A stretch of DNA of 64,000 nucleotides from Desulfovibrio sp. (GCA_022839785.1 JALHJW010000004.1:132861-196860); one strand, 5' to 3'. Shown: positions 1 through 10,944, counted from the first letter of the stretch. Notes: generated by a model not told the origin, from the sequence alone. Numbers and translations are program-made.

Positions 1-447
1 GTAGAACATGGCCTCCATGGCCTTGGTGCGCAAATCCGCGCCGACCTTGGGGCCGACGCTCTCCAGCCGCTGCACTTCGTAGCCGAGGCCCGGAAGCTTC
101 TCGGCCAGCCCCTTGTCCAAGGCCGCGCGCACCGCGCTGGAGGGCGTGTCCGTGCCGGAGAGGCGGATGAGATATTCGTGTTCGTCGGCCTCGCCGAAAC
201 GCTGGGCCTGCGCCCCCTCAAGGCCGGAAACGGCCAGGGCTTCGTTCAGGGCCGAGAGGTCGGCGTCCTTGGCCAGCTTGATCTGGACCACGGTGCCGCC
301 CGAGAAGTCGATGCCGTAGCGCGGTCCGCCCTTGAGCAGCAGCGAGCCGACGCAGAGCAGGATTAGAACGGCGGACAAGACGTAGGCCGCCTTGCGCTTG
401 CCGATGAAGTCGAAGTTGATGTCGTGCTTGACGATCGAGAGTCCCAT
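1..447 (-). CDS. secF: Protein translocase subunit SecF (3' end beyond window)
   Basis: SecF is an inner-membrane partner of SecD and uses the proton-motive force to help complete export through SecYEG. The visible N-terminus begins MGLSIVKHDINFDFIGKRKA, followed by a first membrane segment and the typical RYGIDFSGGT motif at the start of the periplasmic domain. The start is an ATG at 447, 12 bp after the secD stop codon, preceded by a GGGGAG ribosome site. The C-terminal membrane segments lie outside the window. The gene is transcribed with secD. Confidence 0.95.
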   Translation of the reverse strand, partial: MGLSIVKHDINFDFIGKRKAAYVLSAVLILLCVGSLLLKGGPRYGIDFSGGTVVQIKLAKDADLSALNEALAVSGLEGAQAQRFGEADEHEYLIRLSGTDTPSSAVRAALDKGLAEKLPGLGYEVQRLESVGPKVGADLRTKAMEAMFY

Positions 448-459
448 CTGCGTCTCCCC

Positions 460-2061
460 TCAGATGCTCAGCTTGGCGGATGCGGAGTTCCGCGAGGTCA
501 ACAGGTCGAACAGGACGCGCGAGACGAAGATGGCCGTGAACATGGACGAGACGATGCCCAGGATCAGGGTCACGGCGAAGCCGCGCACGGGACCGGTGCC
601 GAATTCGTAGAGCACCAGGGCGGCGATGACCGTGGTCAGGTTGGCGTCCAGGATGGTCATGGAGGCGCGGCTGTAGCCCTCGTCGATGGCGGCGCGCGGC
701 GTATAGCCGCGGCGCAGGTTCTCGCGGATGCGTTCGTAGATGAGCACGTTGGCGTCCACGGCCATGCCGATGGTCAGGATGATGCCCGCGATGCCCGGCA
801 GGGTCAGGGTGGCCCCGAAGGCGGCAAGGCCAGCCATGATGAAGACGATGTTCAGCATCAGCACCGTGTCCGCGATGAGGCCCGCGAGGCCGTAATACAC
901 GACCATGAACACGACCACCGCGGTAAAGCCGATGAGTGCGGCCTGGACGCCGGCGTCGATGGACTCCTGGCCCAGGGAGGGGCCCACGGTGCGCTGCTCC
1001 AGCACCTTGACCGGCGCGGGCAGCGCGCCCGCGCGCAGGACCAGGGCCAGGTCGTGGGCCTGCTCCACGCTGAAGTTGCCGGTGATCTGGGCGCGGCCGC
1101 CGCCGATGCGGTCCTGGATGACCGGCGCGGAGTAGATTTTGCCGTCCAGCACGATGGCCAGCTTCCTGCCCACGTTCTCGCCGGTGATGCGCTCGAACTG
1201 CCGCGCGCCCCGGGCGTCGAAGGTCATGGTCACGTAAGCTTGGTTCCAGGTGTCGAAGGCCGTGCCCGCGTCGGAGATGGCCTCGCCGGTCAGCGCGGCC
1301 TCGGAGTGCACGACCACAGGGCGGTCGACGTTGCCGCCGTCCTGGCCCTTGGCACTGAGCATGAGCACCTCGCGGTTCGGGGGCAGGACGCCTCTGGCCG
1401 CCTTGTCCGCGTCCACGGCGTCGTCCACGAGGCGGAATTCGAGGTGCGCGGTCTGGCCGATGATGGAGATGGCGCGTTCAGGGTCCTGCAGGCCTGGCAG
1501 CTGCACCTGGATGCGGCCTCCGGTCTGTTGACGGATGTCCGGCTCGGCCACGCCGAACTGGTCGATGCGGTTGCGGATGGTCTTGACCGCCTGCTCGACG
1601 GTCAGGCCGGAAAGGTAGGTGCGGTATTCCTGGGTGAACCCCACGAGGTATTCCACGCGGCCGTCCGCCGTGGGAGTGCGTTCCAGGATTGCGAGATTCT
1701 TGAACTTCGAGGAGAGCAGCGCGTCCAGCCCGGCCTGCTGGTCCGCTTTCAGCAGGCTGAAGGCCAAGCGGTGTCCCGGTCTGAGTGTGGGTTTCAGCAC
1801 CGCGATCTTTTCCTCGCGGGCCTCGTCGCGTATTTCGCTGCCGATCTGGGCGAGCTGGTTGTCCAGCGCGGTGTCGACATCGGCCTCAAGGGTCAGGTGG
1901 ATGCCGCCCTTGAGGTCCAGGCCGAGGCTGATCTGATCCTGCGGCAGGAGTTCGCCGAGGGGGGAATTGCGCACCGACGGAAAGGACGGCAGCATCCAGG
2001 CCAATCCGAGCAGCGTGATGGCGGCGACCAGGCCGATGCGCAGGCCGAGACTCAATTTCAT
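460..2061 (-). CDS. secD: Protein translocase subunit SecD
   Basis: SecD is the larger SecDF subunit, an inner-membrane protein with a big periplasmic domain that drives late steps of protein export. The 533-residue product starts MKLSLGLRIGLVAAITLLGL, with one N-terminal membrane helix, followed by the conserved LGLDLKGGIHLTLEAD motif. The C-terminal block carries about five membrane helices and the AVDANVLIYERIRE motif. The ATG at 2061 has a clear AAGGAG site. An in-frame start further upstream would read through a terminator-like hairpin and is rejected. The order yajC-secD-secF is classical. Confidence 0.96.
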   Translation of the reverse strand: MKLSLGLRIGLVAAITLLGLAWMLPSFPSVRNSPLGELLPQDQISLGLDLKGGIHLTLEADVDTALDNQLAQIGSEIRDEAREEKIAVLKPTLRPGHRLAFSLLKADQQAGLDALLSSKFKNLAILERTPTADGRVEYLVGFTQEYRTYLSGLTVEQAVKTIRNRIDQFGVAEPDIRQQTGGRIQVQLPGLQDPERAISIIGQTAHLEFRLVDDAVDADKAARGVLPPNREVLMLSAKGQDGGNVDRPVVVHSEAALTGEAISDAGTAFDTWNQAYVTMTFDARGARQFERITGENVGRKLAIVLDGKIYSAPVIQDRIGGGRAQITGNFSVEQAHDLALVLRAGALPAPVKVLEQRTVGPSLGQESIDAGVQAALIGFTAVVVFMVVYYGLAGLIADTVLMLNIVFIMAGLAAFGATLTLPGIAGIILTIGMAVDANVLIYERIRENLRRGYTPRAAIDEGYSRASMTILDANLTTVIAALVLYEFGTGPVRGFAVTLILGIVSSMFTAIFVSRVLFDLLTSRNSASAKLSI

Positions 2062-2104
2062 GACTGCTCCTTTGTCTCGAAGTGGAAGCCCTGTAGCAGC
2101 CCCC

Positions 2105-2144
2105 AAAAACAAAGGCAAGCGCCAGGGGGTCCCTGGCGCTTGCC
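2105..2144 (-). terminator. Hairpin with T-tract between yajC and secD
   Basis: A perfect 14-bp inverted repeat (2114-2127 with 2131-2144, 3-nt loop) is followed on the minus strand by TTTGTTTTTG. It has the form of a Rho-independent terminator lying after yajC and before secD. It would partly uncouple the two genes or act as an attenuator. Confidence 0.8.
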
Positions 2145-2169
2145 GCGTTGTCGCGCAAGGCCTGGCGGG

Positions 2170-2511
2170 CTATTTCCTGCCCTTGACCTCGTCGGCGCTG
2201 GCCGCGCCGGAGACGAAGCTGCGGTTGACCTTGATGTTCAGGTTTTCGGCGATCTCGATGACCAGGACGTCGCCGTCCACCTCGACGATGCGGCCGTAGA
2301 TGCCGCCGCCGGTCAGCACGTAGTCGCCCTTCTTCAGGGCGGCCAGGAACTCCTTGTGCTGCTTGGCCTTCTTCTGCTGCGGACGGATGAGCAGGAAATA
2401 GAAGATGGCGAACATCAGGATCAGGGGGAGCATGGACATGAGCGGATTCGCGCCCGCGTCGCCTCCCTGGGGCGCAGCGCCCATCGCGTAAGCCAGGCTT
2501 TCGAAAAGCAT
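2170..2511 (-). CDS. yajC: Sec translocon accessory protein YajC
   Basis: YajC is a small inner-membrane protein that associates with SecDF-YidC. The 113-residue product has one membrane helix at about residues 25-43 (LPLILMFAIFYFLLIRPQQK), then a conserved basic and SH3-like C-terminal part (KKGDYVLTGGGIYGRIVEVD). The ATG at 2511 is preceded by GAGGAGAG. A longer in-frame ORF upstream overlaps the glutamate synthase gene and does not look coding. It lies 32 bp downstream of the GXGXG gene. Confidence 0.95.
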   Translation of the reverse strand: MLFESLAYAMGAAPQGGDAGANPLMSMLPLILMFAIFYFLLIRPQQKKAKQHKEFLAALKKGDYVLTGGGIYGRIVEVDGDVLVIEIAENLNIKVNRSFVSGAASADEVKGRK

Positions 2512-2543
2512 CGGACTCTCCTCGTTCCGGTTTGACTGGTCCC

Positions 2544-3299
2544 CTAGCTGGGACAGTACATGTTGCCGTACGGCCGGTGCGAGAACGGGCTGACCTTGTG
2601 GAAGCGTTCGGACAGGATCAGGTCCGGGGATTCGTCGAATTCCCGGGCGAAGGCCGCCACGTTGCAGGAGATGATCTCCATGTCCTCGCTCTCGCACGGA
2701 ACGCACTTGAGCTTGGGGCCGAGCTGTTCCGGGGGCACTTCGCCGCGGACGTAGATCACGCCGCCGTGCATGCCCGTGCCGAGCGACCGGCCACAGATGG
2801 GGGCATACGTCTTGTCGGAGAACATGCCAAGCAAAATGATGGCTCCGCCGGCCATGTATTCGCCCAGAAAGTCGCCCGCCTTGCCGCCGATGACGATCAC
2901 CGGGCGTTTGTCCATGTAGGCCTTCATGTGGATGCCCACACGGTAGCCCACGTCCGTGCGGACGAAGATGTGGCCGCCGCGCATGCCGTAGCCGATGACG
3001 TCTCCGGCCAGACCGTTGATCACGATGCGGCCCTCGTCCATGGTGTTGCCCACGCCGTCCTGGGCGTTGCCCTCGACGCGGATGTGCGGGCCGCGCATGA
3101 AGGCGCCCATGTCCTGGCCGGGCGTGCCGTGGACCGTGAAGGTGAGGTTTCCGGCGAGGCCGGTGGCGATGTAGCGCTGTCCCTTCACGCCGGTGAGGAC
3201 GAAGTCGGTCACGCCGTCGGCCACGGCGGCGCGGATCTGCTCGTTGAGTTCGCGGTAATAGATGCCGCTGCTGTCGATGGTCAAGGATGTGCCGGACAT
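2544..3299 (-). CDS. Glutamate synthase GXGXG-domain subunit (GltB C-terminal domain as a separate protein)
   Basis: This 251-residue protein corresponds to the C-terminal beta-helix (GXGXG) domain of the large glutamate synthase subunit. That domain is structural and connects the amidotransferase and FMN domains. Repeated glycine-rich turns are visible, such as GLAGDVIGYGMRGGHIFVR, IGGKAGDFLGEYMAGG and GTGMHGGVIYVRG. The ATG at 3299 follows a GGAGG site inside the end of the upstream amidotransferase gene, only 1 bp away. It is the last gene of a four-gene split glutamate synthase operon. Confidence 0.9.
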   Translation of the reverse strand: MSGTSLTIDSSGIYYRELNEQIRAAVADGVTDFVLTGVKGQRYIATGLAGNLTFTVHGTPGQDMGAFMRGPHIRVEGNAQDGVGNTMDEGRIVINGLAGDVIGYGMRGGHIFVRTDVGYRVGIHMKAYMDKRPVIVIGGKAGDFLGEYMAGGAIILLGMFSDKTYAPICGRSLGTGMHGGVIYVRGEVPPEQLGPKLKCVPCESEDMEIISCNVAAFAREFDESPDLILSERFHKVSPFSHRPYGNMYCPS

Positions 3300-3300
3300 G

Positions 3301-4422
3301 CTACGCCTCCACTTCCACGATGATGGGTTCGCCCGCCTTGGGCGCCCAGATGTTGTCGAGCGTGCCGCAGACTTCGCGGATGGCGCTCTCCTCGGAGGAC
3401 ATGTAGACGCGGCTCCCCTCCTCGGCCACGACCAGGGGTCTGAGCTTGACCCGGTCGTTGAGCCCGAAGAGGCCGGTGGAGTTGCCCACCAGGATGGCGA
3501 AGGGACCGTTGAGGCAGGCCGAGCCGTAGATCATGCGCATGGCCGAGAAGAGCTTCTTCTCGCGTTCGTCCATGCGCGCGATCTCGTCCCAGAAGGGGGG
3601 CGCGAAGACCCAGGAGGCCATGCGCTTGTCCAGGCCGTGTTTGCGGATGAGCAGATCGATGAGGTAGGCCACGACCTCGGTGTCGGTCATCAGGGTGCAG
3701 ACGTAGCCGCGTTCTTCGAGATAGCGTTTGTTGATGCCGTAGGACGATATCTCGCCGTTGTGCACGATGGACCAGTCGAGCAGCGTGAAGGGGTGCGCGC
3801 CGCCCCACCAGCCGGGAGTGTTGGTCGGGAAGCGGTTGTGGCCGGTCCAGACGTGTCCCTTGTACTCGTGCAGGCGGTAAAATTCGGCGATGTCCTCGGG
3901 AAAGCCCACGCCCTTGAACGCGCCCATGTTCTTGCCGCTGGAGAAGATGAAGGCCTTGTCCTCGACGTTGCTCACCGCGCCCAGGGTGGTGTTGACGTGC
4001 ATCACCACGCGCACCACGTAGTCCTCCTCCTCCAGTTCGCGCCACTGCGGACGGTCCTCGTCGCGCGGCTGCAGGAAGTAGCGCCAGACCTTGGGGGGCA
4101 TGGAGACCTTGGCCTTGATGTTCGTGGGGATGGGCTCGGCGGCCTTGACGTGGAAGTGGGACTTGAGCAGCGCCTCCACCTCCTCCAGCTTCTCGTCGCG
4201 GTAGCCCATGACGTGGAAGCAGTAGAAGTCGGCCATTTCGGGATAGATGCCGTAGGCCGCGAAGCCGCCGCCCAGGCCGTTGCCGCGGTCGTGCATGGAC
4301 GCCATGGCGTCGATGGCCACGGTGCCGGAGATCGGCGTGCGCTTCTTGTCGATGACGCCGAAAACGCCGCAGCCGGAGATGTCCTTTACGTAGTCGAAGC
4401 TGTGCCGGGGCGCGGTGCTCAA
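3301..4422 (-). CDS. Glutamate synthase amidotransferase subunit (class II, Ntn-type)
   Basis: This subunit releases ammonia from glutamine for glutamate synthesis. The 373-residue product has the class II glutamine amidotransferase nucleophile in GCGVFGVID (Cys18), which implies a short propeptide or an internal cysteine. It also has the GHNRFPTNTPGWWGGAHPF and VHNGEISSYG motifs around the glutamine site. The chosen start is a TTG at 4422, because GGAGG lies 8 bases upstream. Longer in-frame starts run into the upstream ferredoxin gene. Such stand-alone subunits are known in archaeal-type glutamate synthases. Confidence 0.88.
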   Translation of the reverse strand: MSTAPRHSFDYVKDISGCGVFGVIDKKRTPISGTVAIDAMASMHDRGNGLGGGFAAYGIYPEMADFYCFHVMGYRDEKLEEVEALLKSHFHVKAAEPIPTNIKAKVSMPPKVWRYFLQPRDEDRPQWRELEEEDYVVRVVMHVNTTLGAVSNVEDKAFIFSSGKNMGAFKGVGFPEDIAEFYRLHEYKGHVWTGHNRFPTNTPGWWGGAHPFTLLDWSIVHNGEISSYGINKRYLEERGYVCTLMTDTEVVAYLIDLLIRKHGLDKRMASWVFAPPFWDEIARMDEREKKLFSAMRMIYGSACLNGPFAILVGNSTGLFGLNDRVKLRPLVVAEEGSRVYMSSEESAIREVCGTLDNIWAPKAGEPIIVEVEA

Positions 4423-4456
4423 GGTCGTGTCCTCCAGAAAAGAGCGTCCGGGACGC

Positions 4457-4900
4457 CTACTCGTCGTTCTCAAGAACCAGGGCCGCGTTGGGGCAGACCT
4501 CCACGCAGGCCGGGGAGCCACGGTCCTTGCACAGGTCGCATTTGAAGATCTTGCCCTTGGCCGGATCGCGGCCGATGGAGCCGAAGGGGCAGGCCATGAT
4601 GCAGGACCAGCAGCCCACGCAGCGCGCCTCGTCGTATTCGATGCGGCCGCTGGCCGGATCGCGGAAGAGCGCGCCCGCGATGCAGGCATGCACGCACTTG
4701 GGGTCGGCGCAGTGCTGGCAGGACAGGGCCACGGCGCTGTCGCCGCGATGGATGACGGTCTTGCAGGGCGAGAGGCCGGCCGGACGTTCCTTGGTGTAGG
4801 CGATGATCAGGTCGCCGGAGGCGCTGTGCGCGGTCAGACAGGCCAGCTCGCACAGATGGCAGCCGATGCAGTTTTCCTTGACGGGTTTGACGCGCTTCAT
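4457..4900 (-). CDS. 4Fe-4S dicluster-type ferredoxin subunit of glutamate synthase operon
   Basis: This 147-residue electron-transfer protein resembles HycB/CooF-type polyferredoxins. At least four cysteine motifs are visible: CIGCHLCELAC near residue 11, CQHCADPKCVHAC, CVGCWSCIMACPFG and CDLCKDRGSPACVEVCP. It probably feeds electrons to the FMN subunit in place of the NADPH-dependent GltD, which is absent here. It lies 3 bp downstream of the FMN subunit and 34 bp upstream of the amidotransferase start. Its redox partner is not known from the sequence. Confidence 0.88.
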   Translation of the reverse strand: MKRVKPVKENCIGCHLCELACLTAHSASGDLIIAYTKERPAGLSPCKTVIHRGDSAVALSCQHCADPKCVHACIAGALFRDPASGRIEYDEARCVGCWSCIMACPFGSIGRDPAKGKIFKCDLCKDRGSPACVEVCPNAALVLENDE

Positions 4901-4903
4901 GGC

Positions 4904-6427
4904 CTACCTCCCCGCGTGCTTGATGCCCAGGATGTCGAGTTCCACCTGGTTCAGGCCCACGGCGCGCAGCTTGTCGCGGTTGCCGCGCAGGCTTTCGATG
5001 GAGTTCAGGCCCATGGCCCCGAGCATCTCCTGGATCTCGTGGCCCCACGCCTTGACCAGGTTGGCCAGCTTGCGGGCGGCCATGTCCGGATTCTGGCGCT
5101 TGGCCAGCTCGGGGTTGTTGGTGGCGATGCCCCAGGGGCACTTGCCGGTGTAGCAGCGGCCGCACATGGTGCAGCCCGTGGCGATGAGCGCCGCCGAGCC
5201 GATGTACACGGCGTCCGCGCCCAGCGCGATGGCCTTGACCACGTCCGCGGAGCAGCGGATGCCGCCCGAAACCACGATGGAGGCGCGGTTGCGGATGCCC
5301 TCCTCGCGCAGGCGCTGGTCCACCGAGGCCAGGGCCAGCTCGATGGGGATGCCCACGTAGTCGCGGAACATGATCGGGGCCGCGCCCGTGCCGCCGCGCA
5401 TGCCGTCGATGCAGACGATATCCGCGCCCGCGCGCACGATGCCCGAGGCGATGGCCGGGGCGTGATGCACGGCGGCGATCTTGACCGCCACCGGCTTGGT
5501 GTACGAGGTGGCTTCCTTGAGCGCGTAGATGAGCTGCAGCAGATCCTCGATGGAATAGATGTCATGGTGCGGCGCGGGCGAGATGGCGTCCGAGCCGAGC
5601 GGCACCATGCGGGTCTGGGAGACGCGCTCGTCGATCTTCTCGCCGGGCAGATGGCCGCCGATGCCGGGCTTGGCCCCCTGGCCGATCTTGATCTCCACGC
5701 CGCAGCCCGCGTTCAGGTAGTCGCGATGCACGCCGAAGCGGCCCGAGGCGACCTGGACGATGGTGTTCTTGCCGTATTTGTAGAGATCCTTGTGCAGGCC
5801 GCCCTCGCCGGTGTTCCAGGCGATGCCCAGCTCCTCGGCGGCGCGGGCCATGCCCACGTGCAGGTTGAAGTTGATCGCGCCCAGGCTCATGGCCGCGAAC
5901 ATGATCGGGTAATTGAGTTCGATCTGCGGCGCGATGCGGGTCTTCAGCACCGGCCCGCTCGCCGAGGGTTCGATCTCCAGCTTCTCCGGCTTGGCGCCGA
6001 GGAAGGTCTTCAGTTCCATGGGCTCGCGCAGCGGGTCGATGGAGGGGTTGGTGACCTGGCTGGCGTCGAGCAGCATGTTGTCGAAATAGATGGGGATGTC
6101 CGTGACGCAGCCCATGCCGCCCAGAAGCACGCCGCCGGTCTCGGCCTGGCGGTAGATGTACTTCAGGAAGTGCGGCTTCCAGACGTTGTGTTCGCGGAAT
6201 TCGGAGGGCTTGCGGCGGATGGTCAGGCACTGGGTGGGGCAAAGGGCCGCGCAGCGTTGGCAGCCGATGCACTTGCTGCTGTCGTGCCGGACCTGTTGTC
6301 GGTTTTCATCCCAGTAGTGAACGCCGTACGAGCACTGCCGCACGCAGACCTGGCAGTCGATGCAGTTCTCGCGGTCACGGTCCACGAAAAAGTCGTGATA
6401 CGTCTTGGTGATGGGTGTGAAGGCCAA
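4904..6427 (-). CDS. Glutamate synthase FMN-binding (synthase) subunit with N-terminal ferredoxin domain
   Basis: This catalytic subunit transfers ammonia to 2-oxoglutarate on FMN. Residues 20-70 hold two 4Fe-4S motifs (CIDCQVCVRQC and CIGCQRCAALCP). The TIM-barrel FMN domain follows, with PGIGGHLPGEK and GADIVCIDGMRGGTGAAP. A further cysteine cluster (CTMCGRCYTGKCPWG) corresponds to the 3Fe-4S site. The start is uncertain. A TTG at 6427 has AGGTGG five bases upstream and is chosen; a GTG at 6436 adds three residues but lacks a ribosome site. Confidence 0.92.
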   Translation of the reverse strand: MAFTPITKTYHDFFVDRDRENCIDCQVCVRQCSYGVHYWDENRQQVRHDSSKCIGCQRCAALCPTQCLTIRRKPSEFREHNVWKPHFLKYIYRQAETGGVLLGGMGCVTDIPIYFDNMLLDASQVTNPSIDPLREPMELKTFLGAKPEKLEIEPSASGPVLKTRIAPQIELNYPIMFAAMSLGAINFNLHVGMARAAEELGIAWNTGEGGLHKDLYKYGKNTIVQVASGRFGVHRDYLNAGCGVEIKIGQGAKPGIGGHLPGEKIDERVSQTRMVPLGSDAISPAPHHDIYSIEDLLQLIYALKEATSYTKPVAVKIAAVHHAPAIASGIVRAGADIVCIDGMRGGTGAAPIMFRDYVGIPIELALASVDQRLREEGIRNRASIVVSGGIRCSADVVKAIALGADAVYIGSAALIATGCTMCGRCYTGKCPWGIATNNPELAKRQNPDMAARKLANLVKAWGHEIQEMLGAMGLNSIESLRGNRDKLRAVGLNQVELDILGIKHAGR

Positions 6428-6512
6428 GCGAACCACCTCGTCTGAATCGTTTCGGGCGTCCCGCTGGCGGCGGCGCGGCTGTTTCCACAGGCGTCGGCCG
6501 GAAGGGACGATG

Positions 6513-6540
6513 ATTCTATGTTTTCCCGTCGATACGTCAA
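6513..6540 (-). promoter_or_regulatory. Candidate sigma-70 promoter of the glutamate synthase operon
   Basis: On the minus strand, TTGACG and TAGAAT are separated by 16 bases, about 85 bases upstream of the FMN-subunit start. A second TTGACA lies at 6578-6583. This is a prediction from consensus similarity only. Confidence 0.5.
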
Positions 6541-6639
6541 GGAAAAGTCCGAGCTAGATTTCACACTCGGGCGACTCTGTCAAGATTTGATAAACAGAGG
6601 AAAATCAAGGGTTCAGAGCGGTTTTGGAGGGGTATTAGA

Positions 6640-6671
6640 TGACAAATTTGTCAAAGATGACATTTTTGTAA
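6640..6671. promoter_or_regulatory. Paired palindromic operator-like sites upstream of glutamate synthase
   Basis: TGACAAATTTGTCA is a perfect 14-bp palindrome at 6640-6653. A degenerate copy (TGACATTTTTGTAA, 11 of 14 identical) lies at 6658-6671, 18 bp further on. Both lie in an AT-rich stretch in an otherwise GC-rich region, roughly 100 bp upstream of the candidate promoter. The layout suggests a dimeric regulator binding twice; I cannot name it. Confidence 0.5.
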
Positions 6672-6692
6672 ACCGAAACCCCTTAATATTAT

Positions 6693-7387
6693 TCAATTTT
6701 GCAGGTTGAAGGGCGAACGGCATTCGCGATACGGAGCGAACCCCTCCCGAAACGCCTCCGCGAGGCTTCCGAAAGCGATGCGGCGTCCCGGAGCGCTTGC
6801 CGCCAAAGGACCGCAGCCTTCCGCAGGTCCGAAACGGAGGCTGTGCGCATTTCCTTCCCAAAGAATTTTGTTTTTTTCGTCCGAAAGCACGCCGGGCCAG
6901 AACCCTCTGCCCTCTTCAATGGCGTTTTGCTGCAGATCGAGCAACCGCCGCGTCCGGTCCGGCCGCCCGTCGGCGTGCGGATAGACGAAGGCCAGCCCCT
7001 CGCCCACCAGCATCTCCTCCAGACTGCGCCCGTCCGTGAGCACGGACTCGGCCACGATCCGGCCGTGTCTGTCCCGGCCGATCCCGAAGATTTCCACATC
7101 CCTGTCCAGAACGAGTCCGCGCAATCGTTCTGTCGCCTGGGCCGCGAAGAACTGCGCCGGGGCGTCCCGCCGTTCCGTTTCCGGGGCGTCGATACCGGCC
7201 AGGCGGACAACACGGCCGTCGGTTGTGACAAACGTGTCGCCGTCCGGAACGAAGCGCACGCGCACCGTCTCGCCCCCCTGCCCCGTCCCGGCGGCCGGAT
7301 TCGCCAGAAGCGCGGCCAGGAGCAGTCCCAGGAACGCAAAAAGGCGGCCCGAAGCCGCCTTTTGCCTGCGAATGTCCAGGGGGTGCA

Positions 7388-7388
<1 letters not shown>
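6693..7388 (-). CDS. Secreted thermonuclease-family (SNase-like) protein
   Basis: This 231-residue protein has a basic N-terminus, a hydrophobic signal segment (LFAFLGLLLAALLANPAAG) and a staphylococcal-nuclease domain at about 40-165. That domain contains VPDGDTFVTTDGRVVRLAGI and DAPE, with the metal-binding and active-site acids. It probably cleaves nucleic acid outside the cytoplasm. A C-terminal extension of about 65 residues is not recognised. The ATG overlaps the rpoD stop (TGATG), and no alternative ATG or GTG is in frame. The rpoD terminator lies inside the first codons, so expression is probably low or conditional. Confidence 0.82.
7338..7363 (-). terminator. Terminator-like hairpin after rpoD, inside nuclease signal-peptide codons
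   Basis: AAAAGGCGGC (7339-7348) pairs with GCCGCCTTTT (7354-7363) around a 5-nt loop, giving a hairpin flanked by A and T tracts that could work in both directions. On the minus strand it starts about 24 bases after the rpoD stop codon, within codons 9-17 of the nuclease gene. Confidence 0.75.
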
Positions 7389-9168
<1,780 letters not shown>

Positions 9169-9169
<1 letters not shown>

Positions 9170-10944
9170 TAAGCCTCCCGCATGTCATTCACGGCGTCGA
9201 ACAGGGCCTTGGAAAGCCGCAGCTCCTCGTCCCTGTCGCCGCGCCGCTGCGCCTCCCGCAGGGCTTCCTGCAGGTTGCCGCGGCGGCGCTGGCAGATAAT
9301 GTTGCGCAGGCCCCGGGTCATCTCCCGCCAGGCCTCCATGTAGCCCTCTCCCTGGTGCTGCGGCAGCTCGGCGGTCTTGGCGACAAACAGCTTTTCGTCC
9401 TCGTCGAGGAGGTGGAAGACGGCGCTCACGCCGTTCTCACCGCATTCGCTGAGCTTGTCCCAAAAACTCCGGCCCCATTCGGACTCCAGGGCGAGGTCGT
9501 AGTCGTTCTCCAGAAAATCCTTCCAGCACTCCGGATGCAGCACGATGAAGGACAGCAACTGCCGGTCGCCCGCGCTGCCCTCCCCGGCCAGCCGCAGCGC
9601 CGCCGCGGCGCCGCGGGGCGTCGCGCCCTGCGCAGCCGCCTCCCGGCCCCGTTCCGGCCCCTTGACCACGGCCATGGTGCCGCGCCGCAGCGTGGCCTCG
9701 TCCAGACCGAGACCCTCTGCCAGACGGGGCAGATACCAGGCCAGCCAGTCCTTCTCGCGCAGGGACGAGAGAAAGCCCCGCGCCCACTCCATGACTTCGC
9801 GCGCCGAGGCCGTGGCCACGGTTTCGCCCATGCAGAAGTCCAGGCCGTCCACGGCCTCGGACAGACAGGTCTCGAACCCCGTCCGGCCCTCGGCCTTCAA
9901 GAGATCGTCCACGTCCTGCCCGCCGGGCAGGAGGACCACGGAGCAGGCCAGTCCCTGGGCCAGGATCATCTCCGCGCTGCGCAGCGCGGCCTTGCGTCCG
10001 GGCGCGTCGCCGTCGAAGACCAGGTCCACGCGCTTGCAAAAGCCCGCCAGGCGCTTCACCTGCTCCGGCGTCAGGGCCGTGCCGAGCACGCCCACCGCGT
10101 CCTGAAAGCCGAACTGGTGCAGGGTGAGCACGTCCATGTAGCCTTCGGTGAGCAGGACGCGGCGCGAGCGGGCCATGTGCGGCCGCGCCTGGAACAGGCC
10201 GTAGAGGTGCTCGCCCTTCTTGTAGATGGGCGAGTCCGCGCTGTTCAGGTACTTGGGCGCGTCCTTGTCGTCCGGGTCCACGATGCGGCCGCCGAAGGCG
10301 ATGACCTTGCCGGAGAGGTCCTGTATGGGAAAGATCAGGCGACCCCGGAAGCGGTCGTATACCCTGCCGGAGTCGTTCTTCGAGAGCAGTCCGGCGATCA
10401 CGCCCTGCTCCTCGGCGTAGCCCTTGGCCGCGAGGTGCTTCTTCAGCCCCTCCCAGTCGTCGGTGGACGCGCCCAGGCCGAAGGCCTCCGTCAGTTCGGG
10501 CGCCGCCCTGCGGCGCGCAAGATAGTCGCGCACCGCCTTGCCCGCCGCCCGGTTGACGACCGAGCGGAAATACTCCTGGGCCAGACGGTGCATCTCCAAG
10601 CAGGCGGTCTTCTGCTTCTTGCGCGCATCCGCCTGCGGGTCCGGGGCCAGCCCCTTGAGCTGGATTCCGGCCTCCTGCGCCAGGGCCTCCACGGCGTCGC
10701 GGAACTCCAGACCGTTGATGCGGCCGTAGAAGTCGATGACGTCGCCCGTGGCCTGGCAGCCGAAACAATAGTAGAACCCGAGGTCCTGGTTCACGGAAAA
10801 GGACCCCTTGGTCTCCTGGTGGAAGGGGCAGGGCCCCATCCAGCGGCCGCCCGACGAGGGCCGAAGCTCAACGTAGCGGCGCACGACCTCCACCAGATCG
10901 AGCCGCGTCTTCAGCTCCTGGATGACCCCGGAATCGTAGCCCAT
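9169..10944 (-). CDS. dnaG: DNA primase DnaG
   Basis: DnaG synthesises RNA primers at the replication fork. The 591-residue product has the N-terminal zinc finger (Cys39, His42, Cys60, Cys63). The primase core follows (GRLIFPIQDLSGKVIAFGGR), then the Toprim fold (VLLTEGYMDVLTLHQFG and DLVFDGDAPGRKAALR). The C-terminal helicase-binding region is poorly conserved. The ATG at 10944 (MGYDSGVIQELK) has GGGAAGG upstream; an in-frame extension of 33 residues does not resemble primase. It overlaps rpoD by one base. Confidence 0.97.
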
